From Methylobacteriaceae bacterium (GTDB lineage: Bacteria; Pseudomonadota; Alphaproteobacteria; Rhizobiales; Beijerinckiaceae), in NCBI GenBank assembly GCA_016793505.1, contig JAEULW010000133.1, positions 1 through 33,772 of the forward strand: a DNA stretch of 33,772 nt, in the 5' to 3' direction. The translations under genes and the position numbers were made by a program. Below are positions 23,643-31,780 of this stretch, piece by piece. Numbering within the stretch: position 1 is the stretch's first letter; each line of letters opens with the position of its first letter. Below the pieces are notes generated by a model. That model saw only the letters and a list, made by a program, of their open reading frames with translations. It did not search any database and had not been told where the DNA came from.

Positions 23643-25787
23643 ATGACGGCTGAGCTCGACGCGAAACAGGCGCAGGAGCTCGAGGAAAAACTCGACTCCG
23701 AAATTCGATTCCGGCCGCTGACGCCGGCTGCGGGCTGGTTCGTCGCCGGCGCGCTGCTGGCGTTGTCGCTGTTCCACTATTACACGGCCGGCTTCGGCCT
23801 CTTGCCCGAGACGACGCATCGCGGCATTCACCTCGCCTTCGTCATCGGACTCATCTTCCTGGTCTTTCCGGGCGGCAGGCCGAAACGCGCGGCGGACGCG
23901 CCCTCGCTCCTTCGGCCGCTCGGCATCGGCCTGCACGACTGGCTGATGGCGATCGCAGCCGTGGTCTCGGCGCTTTATGTGCCGTGGATTTTCGAGGATC
24001 TGGCCTTCCGCGTCGGCAATCCGCTGCTCGCCGACTGGCTGATGGGAAGCCTCGCCATCCTCGTGCTGATCGAGGCGACGCGCCGCTCGATCGGCTGGCC
24101 GCTGCCGATCATCGCGTCGCTGTCGATCCTCTATGCGCTCTATGGAGCGAGCCTTCCGGGGATTCTCGCCCATCCCGGCAATTCGTGGAAGGCGGTCGTC
24201 AACCACCTCTATCTGACCTCGCAGGGCGTCTACGGAATCGCGCTCGGCGTCGTCGCGACCTATGTCTTCCACTACGTCCTGTTCGGCGTGCTGGCGACGC
24301 GCATCGGCCTCGGCCGGCTGTTCATCGACCTCGCCACCGCGCTCGCCGGGCGTTTTTCGGGCGGGCCGGCGAAGGTGTCGATCTTCGCCTCGGGCCTGTT
24401 CGGCATGATCTCGGGCTCGTCGATCGCCAACACCGTGACGGTCGGCTCGCTGACCATTCCGATGATGATCCGCATCGGCTATCCGCGCCATTTCGCCGGC
24501 GCCGTCGAGGCGACGGCGGCGACCGGCGGCCAGATCACGCCGCCGATCATGGGGGCGGCCGCCTTCCTGATGGTCGAGTATCTCGGCCTGCCCTACCAGA
24601 CCATCATCCTCGCCGCGATCGTGCCGGCGGCGATGCATTTCTTCGGCGTGTTCTGCCAGGTGCATTTCGAGGCGAAGAAGCGCGGCATGAGCGGCGTGCC
24701 GGCTGACGAACTGCCGAGGGCGCGCGCGGTGATCGCGCGCGACTGGCCGACGGCGATCCCGCTGGCCGCGCTGCTGATCGTGCTGTTCTCGGGCTTCACG
24801 CCCTATCTGGCGGCCTTCTGGGGCATCACCGCCTGCATCGTCGTCGGCCTCACGGGACGCAGGGGCCCGATCGCGCTCGCCTTCCTCGCCGGTCTCGCGG
24901 GGCTGATCGCGCTCGGTCTGCTGACGCAATGGAGCGGGTTGCTGGCGCTGTTCGGCTTCGGCGCCGCCGCGAGCGCGGTCTGCGTGCTGCGCGACGCGGA
25001 GGGCAAGGCGCGCGCCATCGATATTCTCGACGGCTTCGTCACCGGCGCCAAATATGCAATCGGCGTCGGCGCCGCCGCGGCGAGCGTCGGCGTCATCGTC
25101 GGGGTGGTGACGTTGACGGGCGTCGGCTTCAAACTGTCGACGATCGTCACCGGCTTTGCCGGCGATCTCGCGGCTCTGGCCGCCGCATTCACGCCGGCCA
25201 GCCTCTACGACGCGCGGGCGCTGACGCTGTTCTTCACGCTGGTGATGACGGCCTTCGTCTGCCTGCTGCTCGGGGCCGGCGTGCCGACCACGGCCTGCTA
25301 CATCATCATGGTGACGATCGCCCAGCCGGCGCTCGGCAAGCTCGGCGTCGAGCCGATCGTCTCGCATTTCTTCGTCTTCTATTACGGGCTGCTCGCCGAC
25401 ATCACGCCGCCGGTGGCGCTCGCCGCCTATGCCGGCGCCAGCATGGCCGGCGCCGATCCGTTCCGCACCGGCAATACGGCGTTCCGCCTCGGCTCGGCGA
25501 AAGCGCTGGTGCCGTTCGTCTTCGTCGCCTCGCCGGCGATGCTGCTGGTGACGAAGGATTTCACCTGGGCCGCCTTCATCGAGACGACGGCGGGCTGCGT
25601 CGTCGGCATCGTCATGCTCGCGGCGGCGCTGACCGGCTTCGGCCGCGCGCCGATCGTCGGGCTCGAGCGGGTCGCGCTGGCGCTGGCCTCGGTGCTGGTC
25701 ATCCTGCCGAACCGCACGGCGACGCTGATCGGCCTCGTCGTCGCCGCGCCGATCGTGCTGCGTCAGGCGCTGGCGCGGCGCGGCTGA
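23643..25787 (+). CDS. TRAP transporter fused permease (DctQM, TAXI type)
   Basis: A 714-residue membrane protein in which the small and large TRAP permeases are joined, the usual form accompanying TAXI binding proteins. The first ~200 residues contain about four to five helices (GLLPETTHRGIHLAFVIGLI is a typical early segment); the DctM-like part follows, with SGLFGMISGSSIANTVTVGS and ATGGQITPPIMGAAAF, and later GAGVPTTACYIIMVTIAQPA. The start is ATG 23643 (MTAELDAKQAQELEEKLDSE), after a short GGGGAA. It ends 94 bp before the dehydratase gene, which may share its transcript. Confidence 0.92.
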   Translation: MTAELDAKQAQELEEKLDSEIRFRPLTPAAGWFVAGALLALSLFHYYTAGFGLLPETTHRGIHLAFVIGLIFLVFPGGRPKRAADAPSLLRPLGIGLHDWLMAIAAVVSALYVPWIFEDLAFRVGNPLLADWLMGSLAILVLIEATRRSIGWPLPIIASLSILYALYGASLPGILAHPGNSWKAVVNHLYLTSQGVYGIALGVVATYVFHYVLFGVLATRIGLGRLFIDLATALAGRFSGGPAKVSIFASGLFGMISGSSIANTVTVGSLTIPMMIRIGYPRHFAGAVEATAATGGQITPPIMGAAAFLMVEYLGLPYQTIILAAIVPAAMHFFGVFCQVHFEAKKRGMSGVPADELPRARAVIARDWPTAIPLAALLIVLFSGFTPYLAAFWGITACIVVGLTGRRGPIALAFLAGLAGLIALGLLTQWSGLLALFGFGAAASAVCVLRDAEGKARAIDILDGFVTGAKYAIGVGAAAASVGVIVGVVTLTGVGFKLSTIVTGFAGDLAALAAAFTPASLYDARALTLFFTLVMTAFVCLLLGAGVPTTACYIIMVTIAQPALGKLGVEPIVSHFFVFYYGLLADITPPVALAAYAGASMAGADPFRTGNTAFRLGSAKALVPFVFVASPAMLLVTKDFTWAAFIETTAGCVVGIVMLAAALTGFGRAPIVGLERVALALASVLVILPNRTATLIGLVVAAPIVLRQALARRG

Positions 25788-25881
25788 AGCAGGCGACGCC
25801 GGTCGGAATTGTCGTCAAGGACTGCTTGCGCAAGGCGGCCCGCCGCGTCCAGGCTCGGCGGCGAGGAAAGGCGGTTTCGAC

Positions 25882-27585
25882 ATGACGGACGGACACGGGA
25901 TCAGGCGGGGCCTGACGAATTACGGCGATCGCGCCTTCGCGCAGTATCTGCGCAATTCCTTCGCGCGCTCGATGGGCCTGTCGAAGGAGATGCTGGACAA
26001 GCCGATCGTCGGCGTCGTCTCGACCTATTCGGGTTTCAACAACTGCCATCGCGACGCGCCGGCGCTGGTCGAGGCCGTGTCGCGCGGGGTGCTGGCGGCA
26101 GGGGCGCTGCCGCTGCCCTTTCCGACCATCTCGCTCGGCGAGGTGTTCCTCAATCCGACCAGCATGGCCTATCGCAACCTGATGGCGATGGACACCGAGG
26201 AGATGATCCGCGCCCAGCCGATGGACGCGGTGGTGCTGATCGGGGGTTGCGACAAGACCGTGCCGGCGCAGATCATGGGGGCGATCTCGGCGGGCGTTCC
26301 GGCGGTGCAGCTCGTCACCGGGCCGATGTCGACCGGGCGCCATCGCGGCGAGCGGCTCGGCGCCTGCACCGATTGCCGGCGCTTCTGGGCGCGCTACCGG
26401 GCGGGCGAGATCGACGGCGCGGAGATCGCCGCCGTCGAGGGGCGGCTGGCGACGACAGCGGGCACCTGCGCGGTGATGGGCACGGCCAGCACGATGGCCT
26501 GCATCGCCGAGACGCTCGGCCTGGCGCTGCCGGGCAGCGCGGCGATCCCGGCGGTGCATGCCGACCGGCTCGTCGCCGCGGAGCGGTCCGGCGCGGCGGC
26601 GGTCGACCTGATCCGGCGGCCGATCCGGCCGGCCGAGATCGTCACCGAAAAATCGATCGAGAATGCGCTGCGCGTGCTGATGGCGGTCAGCGGCTCGACC
26701 AATGCGGTGGTGCATCTGGCGGCGATCGCCGGCCGCGTCGGCGTGACGATCTCGCGCGAACGCTTCAACGCCATCTCCGACGAGACGCCGGTGCTGGTCG
26801 ATCTGAAGCCCGTCGGCGAGGGCTATATGGAGGATTTCCACGCCGCCGGCGGCGTCGACGCGGTGCTGCGCGAAATCCGGCATCTGTTGCATCTCGACAC
26901 GGTGGACGTGCTCGGCGAGACGCTCGGCGCGCGGCTCGCGCGGCCGCTCGAATGGGTCGATCGCAAGGTGATCCGGCCTTTCGCCGAGCCGGTCTCGCCG
27001 GTCGGCGGGCTGATCGCGCTCGAAGGCAATCTCGCGCCGGACGGCGCCATTCTCAAGCGCGCGGCGGCGACGCCGGCGCTGTTCGAGACCGAGGGCCGGG
27101 CGGTCGTCTTCGAGGATCTGGAAGATCTCGCCCGGCGCATCGACGATCCGGCGCTCGACGTCGCCGCCGACGATGTTCTCGTCCTGAAGAACGCCGGGCC
27201 GGTCGCCGCCGGCATGCCGGAGGCCGGTTATCTGCCGATCCCGAAGAAGCTCGCGCAGAAGGGCGTCAAGGACATGCTGCGCATTTCCGACGCGCGCATG
27301 TCGGGCACGGCGTTCGGCACCATCGTGCTGCATGTCGCGCCCGAGAGCGCGGTCGGCGGGCCGCTGGCGGCGGCGCGCAGCGGCGACCGCATCCGCCTCT
27401 CCGTGCGGGACAAGCGGCTCGATCTGCTCGTCGACGAGGCGACGATCGCCGCGCGCCTCGCCGCCGCGCCGCGTCCGCAGCCGCCGACGCGCGGCTACCG
27501 GGCGCTCTATGCGCGCACGGTGCAGCAGGCTTCGGCGGGGTGCGATTTCGATTTTCTGGCCGGCGCCGGGACGGAGCAGGGCTGA
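25882..27585 (+). CDS. IlvD/Edd-family dehydratase (sugar-acid or dihydroxyacid type)
   Basis: A 567-residue Fe-S dehydratase. The three [2Fe-2S] ligands are Cys55 (GFNNCHRD), Cys123 (GGCDKT) and Cys196 (TTAGTCAVMGTAST); Lys125 follows the second. Members include dihydroxyacid dehydratase and L-arabonate, D-xylonate and other aldonate dehydratases, all producing a 2-oxo-3-deoxy acid. The catabolic setting beside a TAXI transporter and a 2-oxo-acid decarboxylase favours a sugar-acid or hydroxy-acid substrate over branched-chain amino-acid biosynthesis; this is inference. The start is ATG 25882. Its TGA ends two bases from the CCA of the convergent tRNA gene, an unusually tight junction. Confidence 0.9.
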   Translation: MTDGHGIRRGLTNYGDRAFAQYLRNSFARSMGLSKEMLDKPIVGVVSTYSGFNNCHRDAPALVEAVSRGVLAAGALPLPFPTISLGEVFLNPTSMAYRNLMAMDTEEMIRAQPMDAVVLIGGCDKTVPAQIMGAISAGVPAVQLVTGPMSTGRHRGERLGACTDCRRFWARYRAGEIDGAEIAAVEGRLATTAGTCAVMGTASTMACIAETLGLALPGSAAIPAVHADRLVAAERSGAAAVDLIRRPIRPAEIVTEKSIENALRVLMAVSGSTNAVVHLAAIAGRVGVTISRERFNAISDETPVLVDLKPVGEGYMEDFHAAGGVDAVLREIRHLLHLDTVDVLGETLGARLARPLEWVDRKVIRPFAEPVSPVGGLIALEGNLAPDGAILKRAAATPALFETEGRAVVFEDLEDLARRIDDPALDVAADDVLVLKNAGPVAAGMPEAGYLPIPKKLAQKGVKDMLRISDARMSGTAFGTIVLHVAPESAVGGPLAAARSGDRIRLSVRDKRLDLLVDEATIAARLAAAPRPQPPTRGYRALYARTVQQASAGCDFDFLAGAGTEQG

Positions 27586-27587
27586 AC

Positions 27588-27663
27588 TGGCGCTCCCTAG
27601 GGGACTCGAACCCCTGTTTTCGCCGTGAGAGGGCGACGTCCTAGACCGCTAGACGAAGGGAGC
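27588..27663 (-). tRNA. tRNA-Glu (anticodon CUC), CCA encoded
   Basis: Read on the minus strand, the 76 bases form a complete cloverleaf: acceptor GCTCCCT pairs with AGGGAGC; the D arm contains TCTAGCGGTCTAGGA; the anticodon stem CGCC/GGCG closes the seven-base loop CTCTCAC, giving anticodon CUC; the T arm is AGGGGTTCGAGTCCCCT. Discriminator G is followed by an encoded CCA (27590-27588). The identity as glutamate follows from the anticodon. Confidence 0.96.
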
Positions 27664-27680
27664 AGCGCGGGCAGGGCGGG

Positions 27681-27709
27681 TCTATACGCGCCCCTGCGGA
27701 CGCATGCAA
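27681..27709 (-). promoter_or_regulatory. Predicted promoter of the tRNA-Glu gene
   Basis: On the minus strand TTGCAT (27709-27704) and TATAGA (27686-27681) are separated by exactly 17 bp, a good sigma-70 promoter. Transcription would begin near 27674, about ten bases before the mature tRNA 5' end. It lies just after the stop of the upstream membrane-protein gene, so the tRNA has its own promoter. Confidence 0.65.
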
Positions 27710-27734
27710 GGGTCGCGGTTTCAAACGTCGCGGT

Positions 27735-28796
27735 TCAATGGCGCAGCAGATCGGAGGGCGGATCGACCTGGCGCGCCGCGGCGCCGAGCTGGGAATGCTC
27801 GAAGGCGAGGATCACCGGAATCGACAGGATGAGCGGCAGGATCAGGTAGAACAGTCGCCACACGAGCAGCGCCGCGAAAACCGCCGTCGCAGGCACGCCC
27901 GGCATGATCGCCAGGAACACCGCCTCCATGACGCCGATGCCGCCCGGCACCTGGCTGAGCAGCCCGGCGGAAAAGGACAGGAGGAAGGCGCCCATGACGA
28001 TCATGAAGCCGGGATTGCCCTCGGCCGGCAGGGCGAAATAGATGATGCCCGCCGCGCCGACCAGTTCGAGCGGGGCGGCGACATACTGGCGCAGCACGAT
28101 CGGCAGGCGCGGATAGACGAGGTTGAAGCCGCCGATCTTCAGCGGCCGGAAATGCAGCCAGGCGCCGATCGTGTAGATCGCGACAAAGGCGAGGCAGATG
28201 AAGCCGACCAGCCGGGCGAAGGCGTCGATGTCGGCGCGGCGGGCGAGGAAGGGCGACAATTCGGCGAGCGGGCGCAGGATCTGCGGCTCGTAGAGCAGCA
28301 CCACGCCGGTCAAGAGGATGGTGCCGAAGGCGAAGGTGTAGGAGCAGATCGCCACCAGCACGGCGATCTCGTGCGCCGTCAGCCCTTTCGCCGTATAGGC
28401 GCGGAAACGCACCATGCCGCCGGAAAATACCGAGGCGCCGATATTGTGCGACAGCGCATAGGTGACGAAAGAGCACACCGACACATAGGTCCAGGAAATG
28501 CCCTTGGCGCGGCCCAGATGCAGCAGCGCGATACGGTCGTACCAGGCGAGGGCGGCATAGGCGAGCAGCGTCGAGGCGAAGGCCAGGGCATAGCCCTGCA
28601 GCGGAATGTCGGCCAGCCTTTCGCCGATCACCGAGACGATGAGGCCGAGATCGGCCCAGACGCCGTGGCCGAGCAGCGCCTTCACAGCGGGATCGACGGA
28701 CACTTCCGCGATGAGCTTCTTGTAGAGGAGCCGCACCGACCAGACGACGGCCGCCACCGCGATCGCGGGCCAGATGAGATCGCGCAGACGTTTCAT
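27735..28796 (-). CDS. Lysylphosphatidylglycerol-synthase-like integral membrane protein (UPF0104)
   Basis: A 353-residue polytopic protein (about eight helices) resembling the transmembrane flippase-like domain of LPG synthases without the aminoacyl-transferase domain. Recognisable parts are LAWYDRIALLHLG, SHNIGASVFSGGMVRFRAY and SQVPGGIGVMEAVFL, the last being the most conserved segment of the family. The start is taken at ATG 28796 (MKRLRDLIWP); an in-frame ATG at 28847 would add 17 polar residues. It may move or modify lipids in the inner membrane, but its function is not established. It shares no obvious pathway with its neighbours. Confidence 0.82.
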   Translation of the reverse strand: MKRLRDLIWPAIAVAAVVWSVRLLYKKLIAEVSVDPAVKALLGHGVWADLGLIVSVIGERLADIPLQGYALAFASTLLAYAALAWYDRIALLHLGRAKGISWTYVSVCSFVTYALSHNIGASVFSGGMVRFRAYTAKGLTAHEIAVLVAICSYTFAFGTILLTGVVLLYEPQILRPLAELSPFLARRADIDAFARLVGFICLAFVAIYTIGAWLHFRPLKIGGFNLVYPRLPIVLRQYVAAPLELVGAAGIIYFALPAEGNPGFMIVMGAFLLSFSAGLLSQVPGGIGVMEAVFLAIMPGVPATAVFAALLVWRLFYLILPLILSIPVILAFEHSQLGAAARQVDPPSDLLRH

Positions 28797-28901
28797 TCCG
28801 TCTCGTTCTTGATGCTCTCGGGGGCGATCCGCGACCGCCTGACGCATCCCTGCACCAAGGCGCCGCCGCGCGCAAGCGCATCGCCCGAACAGGCTTCACG
28901 A

Positions 28902-28923
28902 AGTCTGTGCGAGGCCGCAGACT
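28902..28923. repeat. Short hairpin upstream of the GNAT gene
   Basis: AGTCTG (28902-28907) and CAGACT (28918-28923) are perfect inverted copies separated by ten bases, with further partial pairing inside. It lies in the 155-bp region between the divergent membrane-protein and acetyltransferase genes, about 30 bases before the ATG. It could be an operator or a leader hairpin. Confidence 0.3.
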
Positions 28924-28951
28924 GGACCGGCCGCCGACCGGGACGCGACGC

Positions 28952-29569
28952 ATGGACAGCCTGATTCTGAAGATCGACGCGACGACCGACCTGCCGGACG
29001 ATCTGATCGCCGCCGTCGTCACCTTTCTCGAGCGTCGCGATCCGCCCGATCCGGCGATCGCCGGCGCGGCGCCCGCCGGGGTCGGCCTCGAGCGGCTCGG
29101 CGGGGCGGCGGCGGAGCGCTATCTCGCCGTCTACCGGGCGATCGGCGAGCGCTGGCTGTGGTTTTCCCGGCTCGCCATGCCGCGCACGGCCCTGTCGGCG
29201 CTGCTCGACGACCCGGCGGTGGAGGCCTTCGTCGTGACGCGGGCGGGCGCGGACATCGGCCTGCTGGAGCTGGACGGGCGGGCGCAGGACGAGACGGAAC
29301 TCGCCTTTTTCGGCCTGATCGAGCGGGAAATCGGCGGCGGCGTCGGCCGCTGGATGATGCAGGAGGCGCTCCGCCGGGCCTTCGCCCGGCCGATCCGCCG
29401 GCTTTTCGTCCACACCTGCACGCTCGACCACCCGGGGGCGCTGGAGTTCTACCGCCGGTCCGGCTTCCGGCCCTACAGGCGGGCCGTCGAGATCGCTCGC
29501 GATCCCCGCCGCAACGGCGCCCTGTCGTGTGAAGCCGGCTCACACGCGCCAATGCTCACAAGCACTTGA
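28952..29569 (+). CDS. GNAT-family N-acetyltransferase
   Basis: A 205-residue acetyltransferase. The acetyl-CoA-binding motif A is EREIGGGVGRWMMQEALRRA (fits Q/R-x-x-G-x-G/A), preceded by the beta-4 strand TELAFFGLI and followed by RLFVHTCTLDHPGALEFYRR and SGFRPYRR (motif B). The start is ATG 28952 (MDSLILKIDATTDLPDD); the frame is open a little upstream but without support. The acetyl acceptor is unknown. It is divergent from the LPG-synthase-like gene and followed after 78 bp by the caspase-like gene. Confidence 0.85.
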   Translation: MDSLILKIDATTDLPDDLIAAVVTFLERRDPPDPAIAGAAPAGVGLERLGGAAAERYLAVYRAIGERWLWFSRLAMPRTALSALLDDPAVEAFVVTRAGADIGLLELDGRAQDETELAFFGLIEREIGGGVGRWMMQEALRRAFARPIRRLFVHTCTLDHPGALEFYRRSGFRPYRRAVEIARDPRRNGALSCEAGSHAPMLTST

Positions 29570-29647
29570 GAGGTGCGCAACGGCACAGGAAAGGACTGTC
29601 GCGAGCGCCTATGTTGGGCCATAATTCGCAGCATGGAGGTTCAGGTC

Positions 29648-31300
29648 ATGCGCAGGTCCCTCAGCAGGCTTCTCATGACGCTGCTCGCGTTTCTCGGGAC
29701 GCTGGCGGCAGGGCTGGTCGCGGCGCAGGCGTCGACGGAAAAGCGCGTCGCGCTGGTGGTGGGCAACAGCGCCTACACCGCGGCGCCGGCGCTCTCCAAC
29801 CCGGTGATCGACGCGAAGGCCGTCGCCGCCTCGCTCAAGCGCCTCGGTTTCGAAGTGATCGAGGGCTACGATCTCAACTTCGCCGGGATGCGCACCAAGC
29901 TCGGCGAATTCTCCACCGCCCTGTCGGATGCGCGGGCGGGTCTCGTCTATTACGCCGGGCACGGCGTGTCGGTGGACGAGGAGAACTATCTGCTGCCGAC
30001 CGACATCGCGCTCAAGAGCGTCTCCGATCTCGAGCTCAACGCGATGAACCTGTCGCTGATCCTGCGGCAGATGAAGCGCGAGGAGCGGGTCAACGTCGTC
30101 ATTCTCGACGCCTGCCGCGACAATCCCTTCGCCCGCGAACTGGCGACCGGGCGCGGCCGTTCGGTCGTCGCCGAGCGCGGCCTGTCGCGCATCGACAACG
30201 AACTCGCCAAGGGCACTCTGATCGCCTTCGCCACCGATCCGAAGAGCACGGCGATGGACGGCCGGGCGGGCGAGAACAGCCCGTTCACCAAGGCGCTGCT
30301 GCGCCATATCGAGACGCCCGGCGTGTCGATCGACACGGTGATGAACCGGGTGCGCGCCGAGGTGTGGGATTCGACGAAGAACAAGCAGATGCCGTGGGTC
30401 AACACCTCGATCATCGGCGAGTTCATCCTCAATCCGGGGGCGCAGGTCGCCGCTCTGCAGCCGGCCGCCCAGCCGCAGACCGCGATCTCCGGCGCCGCCC
30501 CGCCGGCCCCGCCGATCGCCGCCGCCCCCGACCGCGTGACGATGGAAAACCGGTTCTGGGAGTCGGCCGAGCGCGGCAACACGGTCGACGACTATCGCGC
30601 CTATCTGGACGCCTATCCGAACGGCATCTATGCGGCCATGGCCAGGTCGCGCGTCGCCCGGCTCGACACCCGCGCGCCGCAGACGCAGCAGCAGGCCGTC
30701 GCCCCGGCGGCCGCGCCGCTGGCCGCGCCGGCGTCGCCCGCTGCTGCGCCCGTCCCGACCATCGACGTCGCCGCGCTGAAGGCGGAGACGGGCACGATGC
30801 AGTCCGAGCAGGCGCTGAAGCTCGACCTCGCCCAGCGCAAGGAAGTGCAGGCGCGGCTCAACGCGTTGCAGTTCGCCGCCGGCGCGGAGAATGGCAAGTT
30901 CGCCGAGAAGACCCGCAAGGCGATCGCCGACTGGCAGAAGTCGCGCGATCTCGCCGCCACGGGCTGGCTCGGCAAGTTGCAGCTCGCCGCGCTGAACGAA
31001 CAGAGCGAATCGCCCTACCAGCGCGCCAGGGAAGCCCAGCGCATGGCGCCTGCTACGCCGGTCGCCAACACGCGCAACCTCGGCAAGCAGAAGGCAGTCC
31101 GCCAGGCGCCGCCCCCGGGTGTTTCGCCGGCGATCCGGGAGGCCCAGCGCGAGCGCGCCGTGATCCGGGCCCAGCAGCGCGCGGCCGGCCCGCGGCCGAC
31201 CTACGCCCCTGGCCCGGCGCCGGGCGCCGGCGCGGCCTTCGGCAGCTTCCTCGGCGGCGTCGCCGCGGGGGCGATCATCGGCGGCGCCTTCCGCCGCTGA
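29648..31300 (+). CDS. Exported caspase-like protease with peptidoglycan-binding-like domain
   Basis: A 550-residue protein. The start is ATG 29648 (MRRSLSRLLMTLLAFLGTLA), with GGAGGT six bases upstream; an ATG at 29633 is also in frame. A signal peptide ends near AQA (residue 28). The caspase p20-like domain spans about 33-262, with the His105/Cys156 dyad in YYAGHGV and ILDACRDNPF. After a Pro/Ala linker come a repeat-like helical unit (FWESAERGNTVDDYRAYLDA), a peptidoglycan-binding-1-like region (~398-449, with FAEKTRKAIADWQ) and a Gly-rich zipper tail (FGSFLGGVAAGAIIGGAF). This architecture suggests a periplasmic or envelope-bound protease of the C14 family. Substrates are unknown. Confidence 0.87.
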   Translation: MRRSLSRLLMTLLAFLGTLAAGLVAAQASTEKRVALVVGNSAYTAAPALSNPVIDAKAVAASLKRLGFEVIEGYDLNFAGMRTKLGEFSTALSDARAGLVYYAGHGVSVDEENYLLPTDIALKSVSDLELNAMNLSLILRQMKREERVNVVILDACRDNPFARELATGRGRSVVAERGLSRIDNELAKGTLIAFATDPKSTAMDGRAGENSPFTKALLRHIETPGVSIDTVMNRVRAEVWDSTKNKQMPWVNTSIIGEFILNPGAQVAALQPAAQPQTAISGAAPPAPPIAAAPDRVTMENRFWESAERGNTVDDYRAYLDAYPNGIYAAMARSRVARLDTRAPQTQQQAVAPAAAPLAAPASPAAAPVPTIDVAALKAETGTMQSEQALKLDLAQRKEVQARLNALQFAAGAENGKFAEKTRKAIADWQKSRDLAATGWLGKLQLAALNEQSESPYQRAREAQRMAPATPVANTRNLGKQKAVRQAPPPGVSPAIREAQRERAVIRAQQRAAGPRPTYAPGPAPGAGAAFGSFLGGVAAGAIIGGAFRR

Positions 31301-31322
31301 GCGGATCTGCCCCAGACATGCG

Positions 31323-31349
31323 AACGGCGGCCCTCGGGTCGCCGTTTTT
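31323..31349 (+). terminator. Rho-independent terminator after the caspase-like gene
   Basis: AACGGCG (31323-31329) pairs perfectly with CGCCGTT (31340-31346) around a ten-base loop and is followed by further T residues (five in a row in all). It lies 23 bases after the stop codon at 31300. Confidence 0.75.
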
Positions 31350-31372
31350 CGTCGCGTAATCAGGCGTCTGGA

Positions 31373-31780
31373 TCAGATGCGGGCGGCCTGCATGGCGCTC
31401 ATGCCGTCGAGGGCGCGGTTCTCCAGCTCGCGCTCCCGCGCTTCGGCCAGCCGTTCGCGGCCATCGAGGCTCTCGGCCTTGGCGAGCTCGGCGCGGGCGT
31501 CCTCCATCGCGGCGCGGGCTTCGTCGAGCTGGCCCTCGAGTTCGCGGCGCGAGCGCATGACGTTGTCGCGCCTGGTCATCGCTGCGCGGGCATAGGTGGG
31601 ATAGGCGAAATGGGTCGGATCGCTGATGCCCGCCCGCTTCTCCTCGGCGGCGATCTCGCGGTCGAGATCGGCCGACATGCGGGTGAATTCGGCGATCATC
31701 AATTCGATCTGGGCGACGCGGCGGCGCCGGTCCTCGACCTGGAAACGCTTCAGGCGGATCAACGTGTCCCGCGACTTCAT
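31373..31780 (-). CDS. fliJ: FliJ-like flagellar export protein
   Basis: A 135-residue, highly charged protein that is one long alpha-helical hairpin or coiled coil in prediction (MKSRDTLIRLKRFQVEDRRR, then heptad-rich RRELEGQLDEARAAMEDARA and ERLAEARERELENRAL). FliJ couples the flagellar ATPase FliI to the export gate. The start is ATG 31780; the longer open frame upstream lies in the ctrA regulatory region. Neighbourhood supports the call: fliJ is commonly divergent from ctrA in Hyphomicrobiales. However, fliI, often next to it, is not downstream here; the convergent caspase-like gene is. Confidence 0.75.
   Translation of the reverse strand: MKSRDTLIRLKRFQVEDRRRRVAQIELMIAEFTRMSADLDREIAAEEKRAGISDPTHFAYPTYARAAMTRRDNVMRSRRELEGQLDEARAAMEDARAELAKAESLDGRERLAEARERELENRALDGMSAMQAARI

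Noticed and set aside
23388-25367. A 659-codon minus-strand open frame opposite the TAXI permease
   Set aside because: Same artefact: charged low-complexity translation, opposite a clear membrane-protein gene.
27588-27663. An attachment-site repeat of the tRNA-Glu 3' end elsewhere in the window
   Set aside because: No second copy of the 3' end was seen by eye, and there is no integrase gene in the window.
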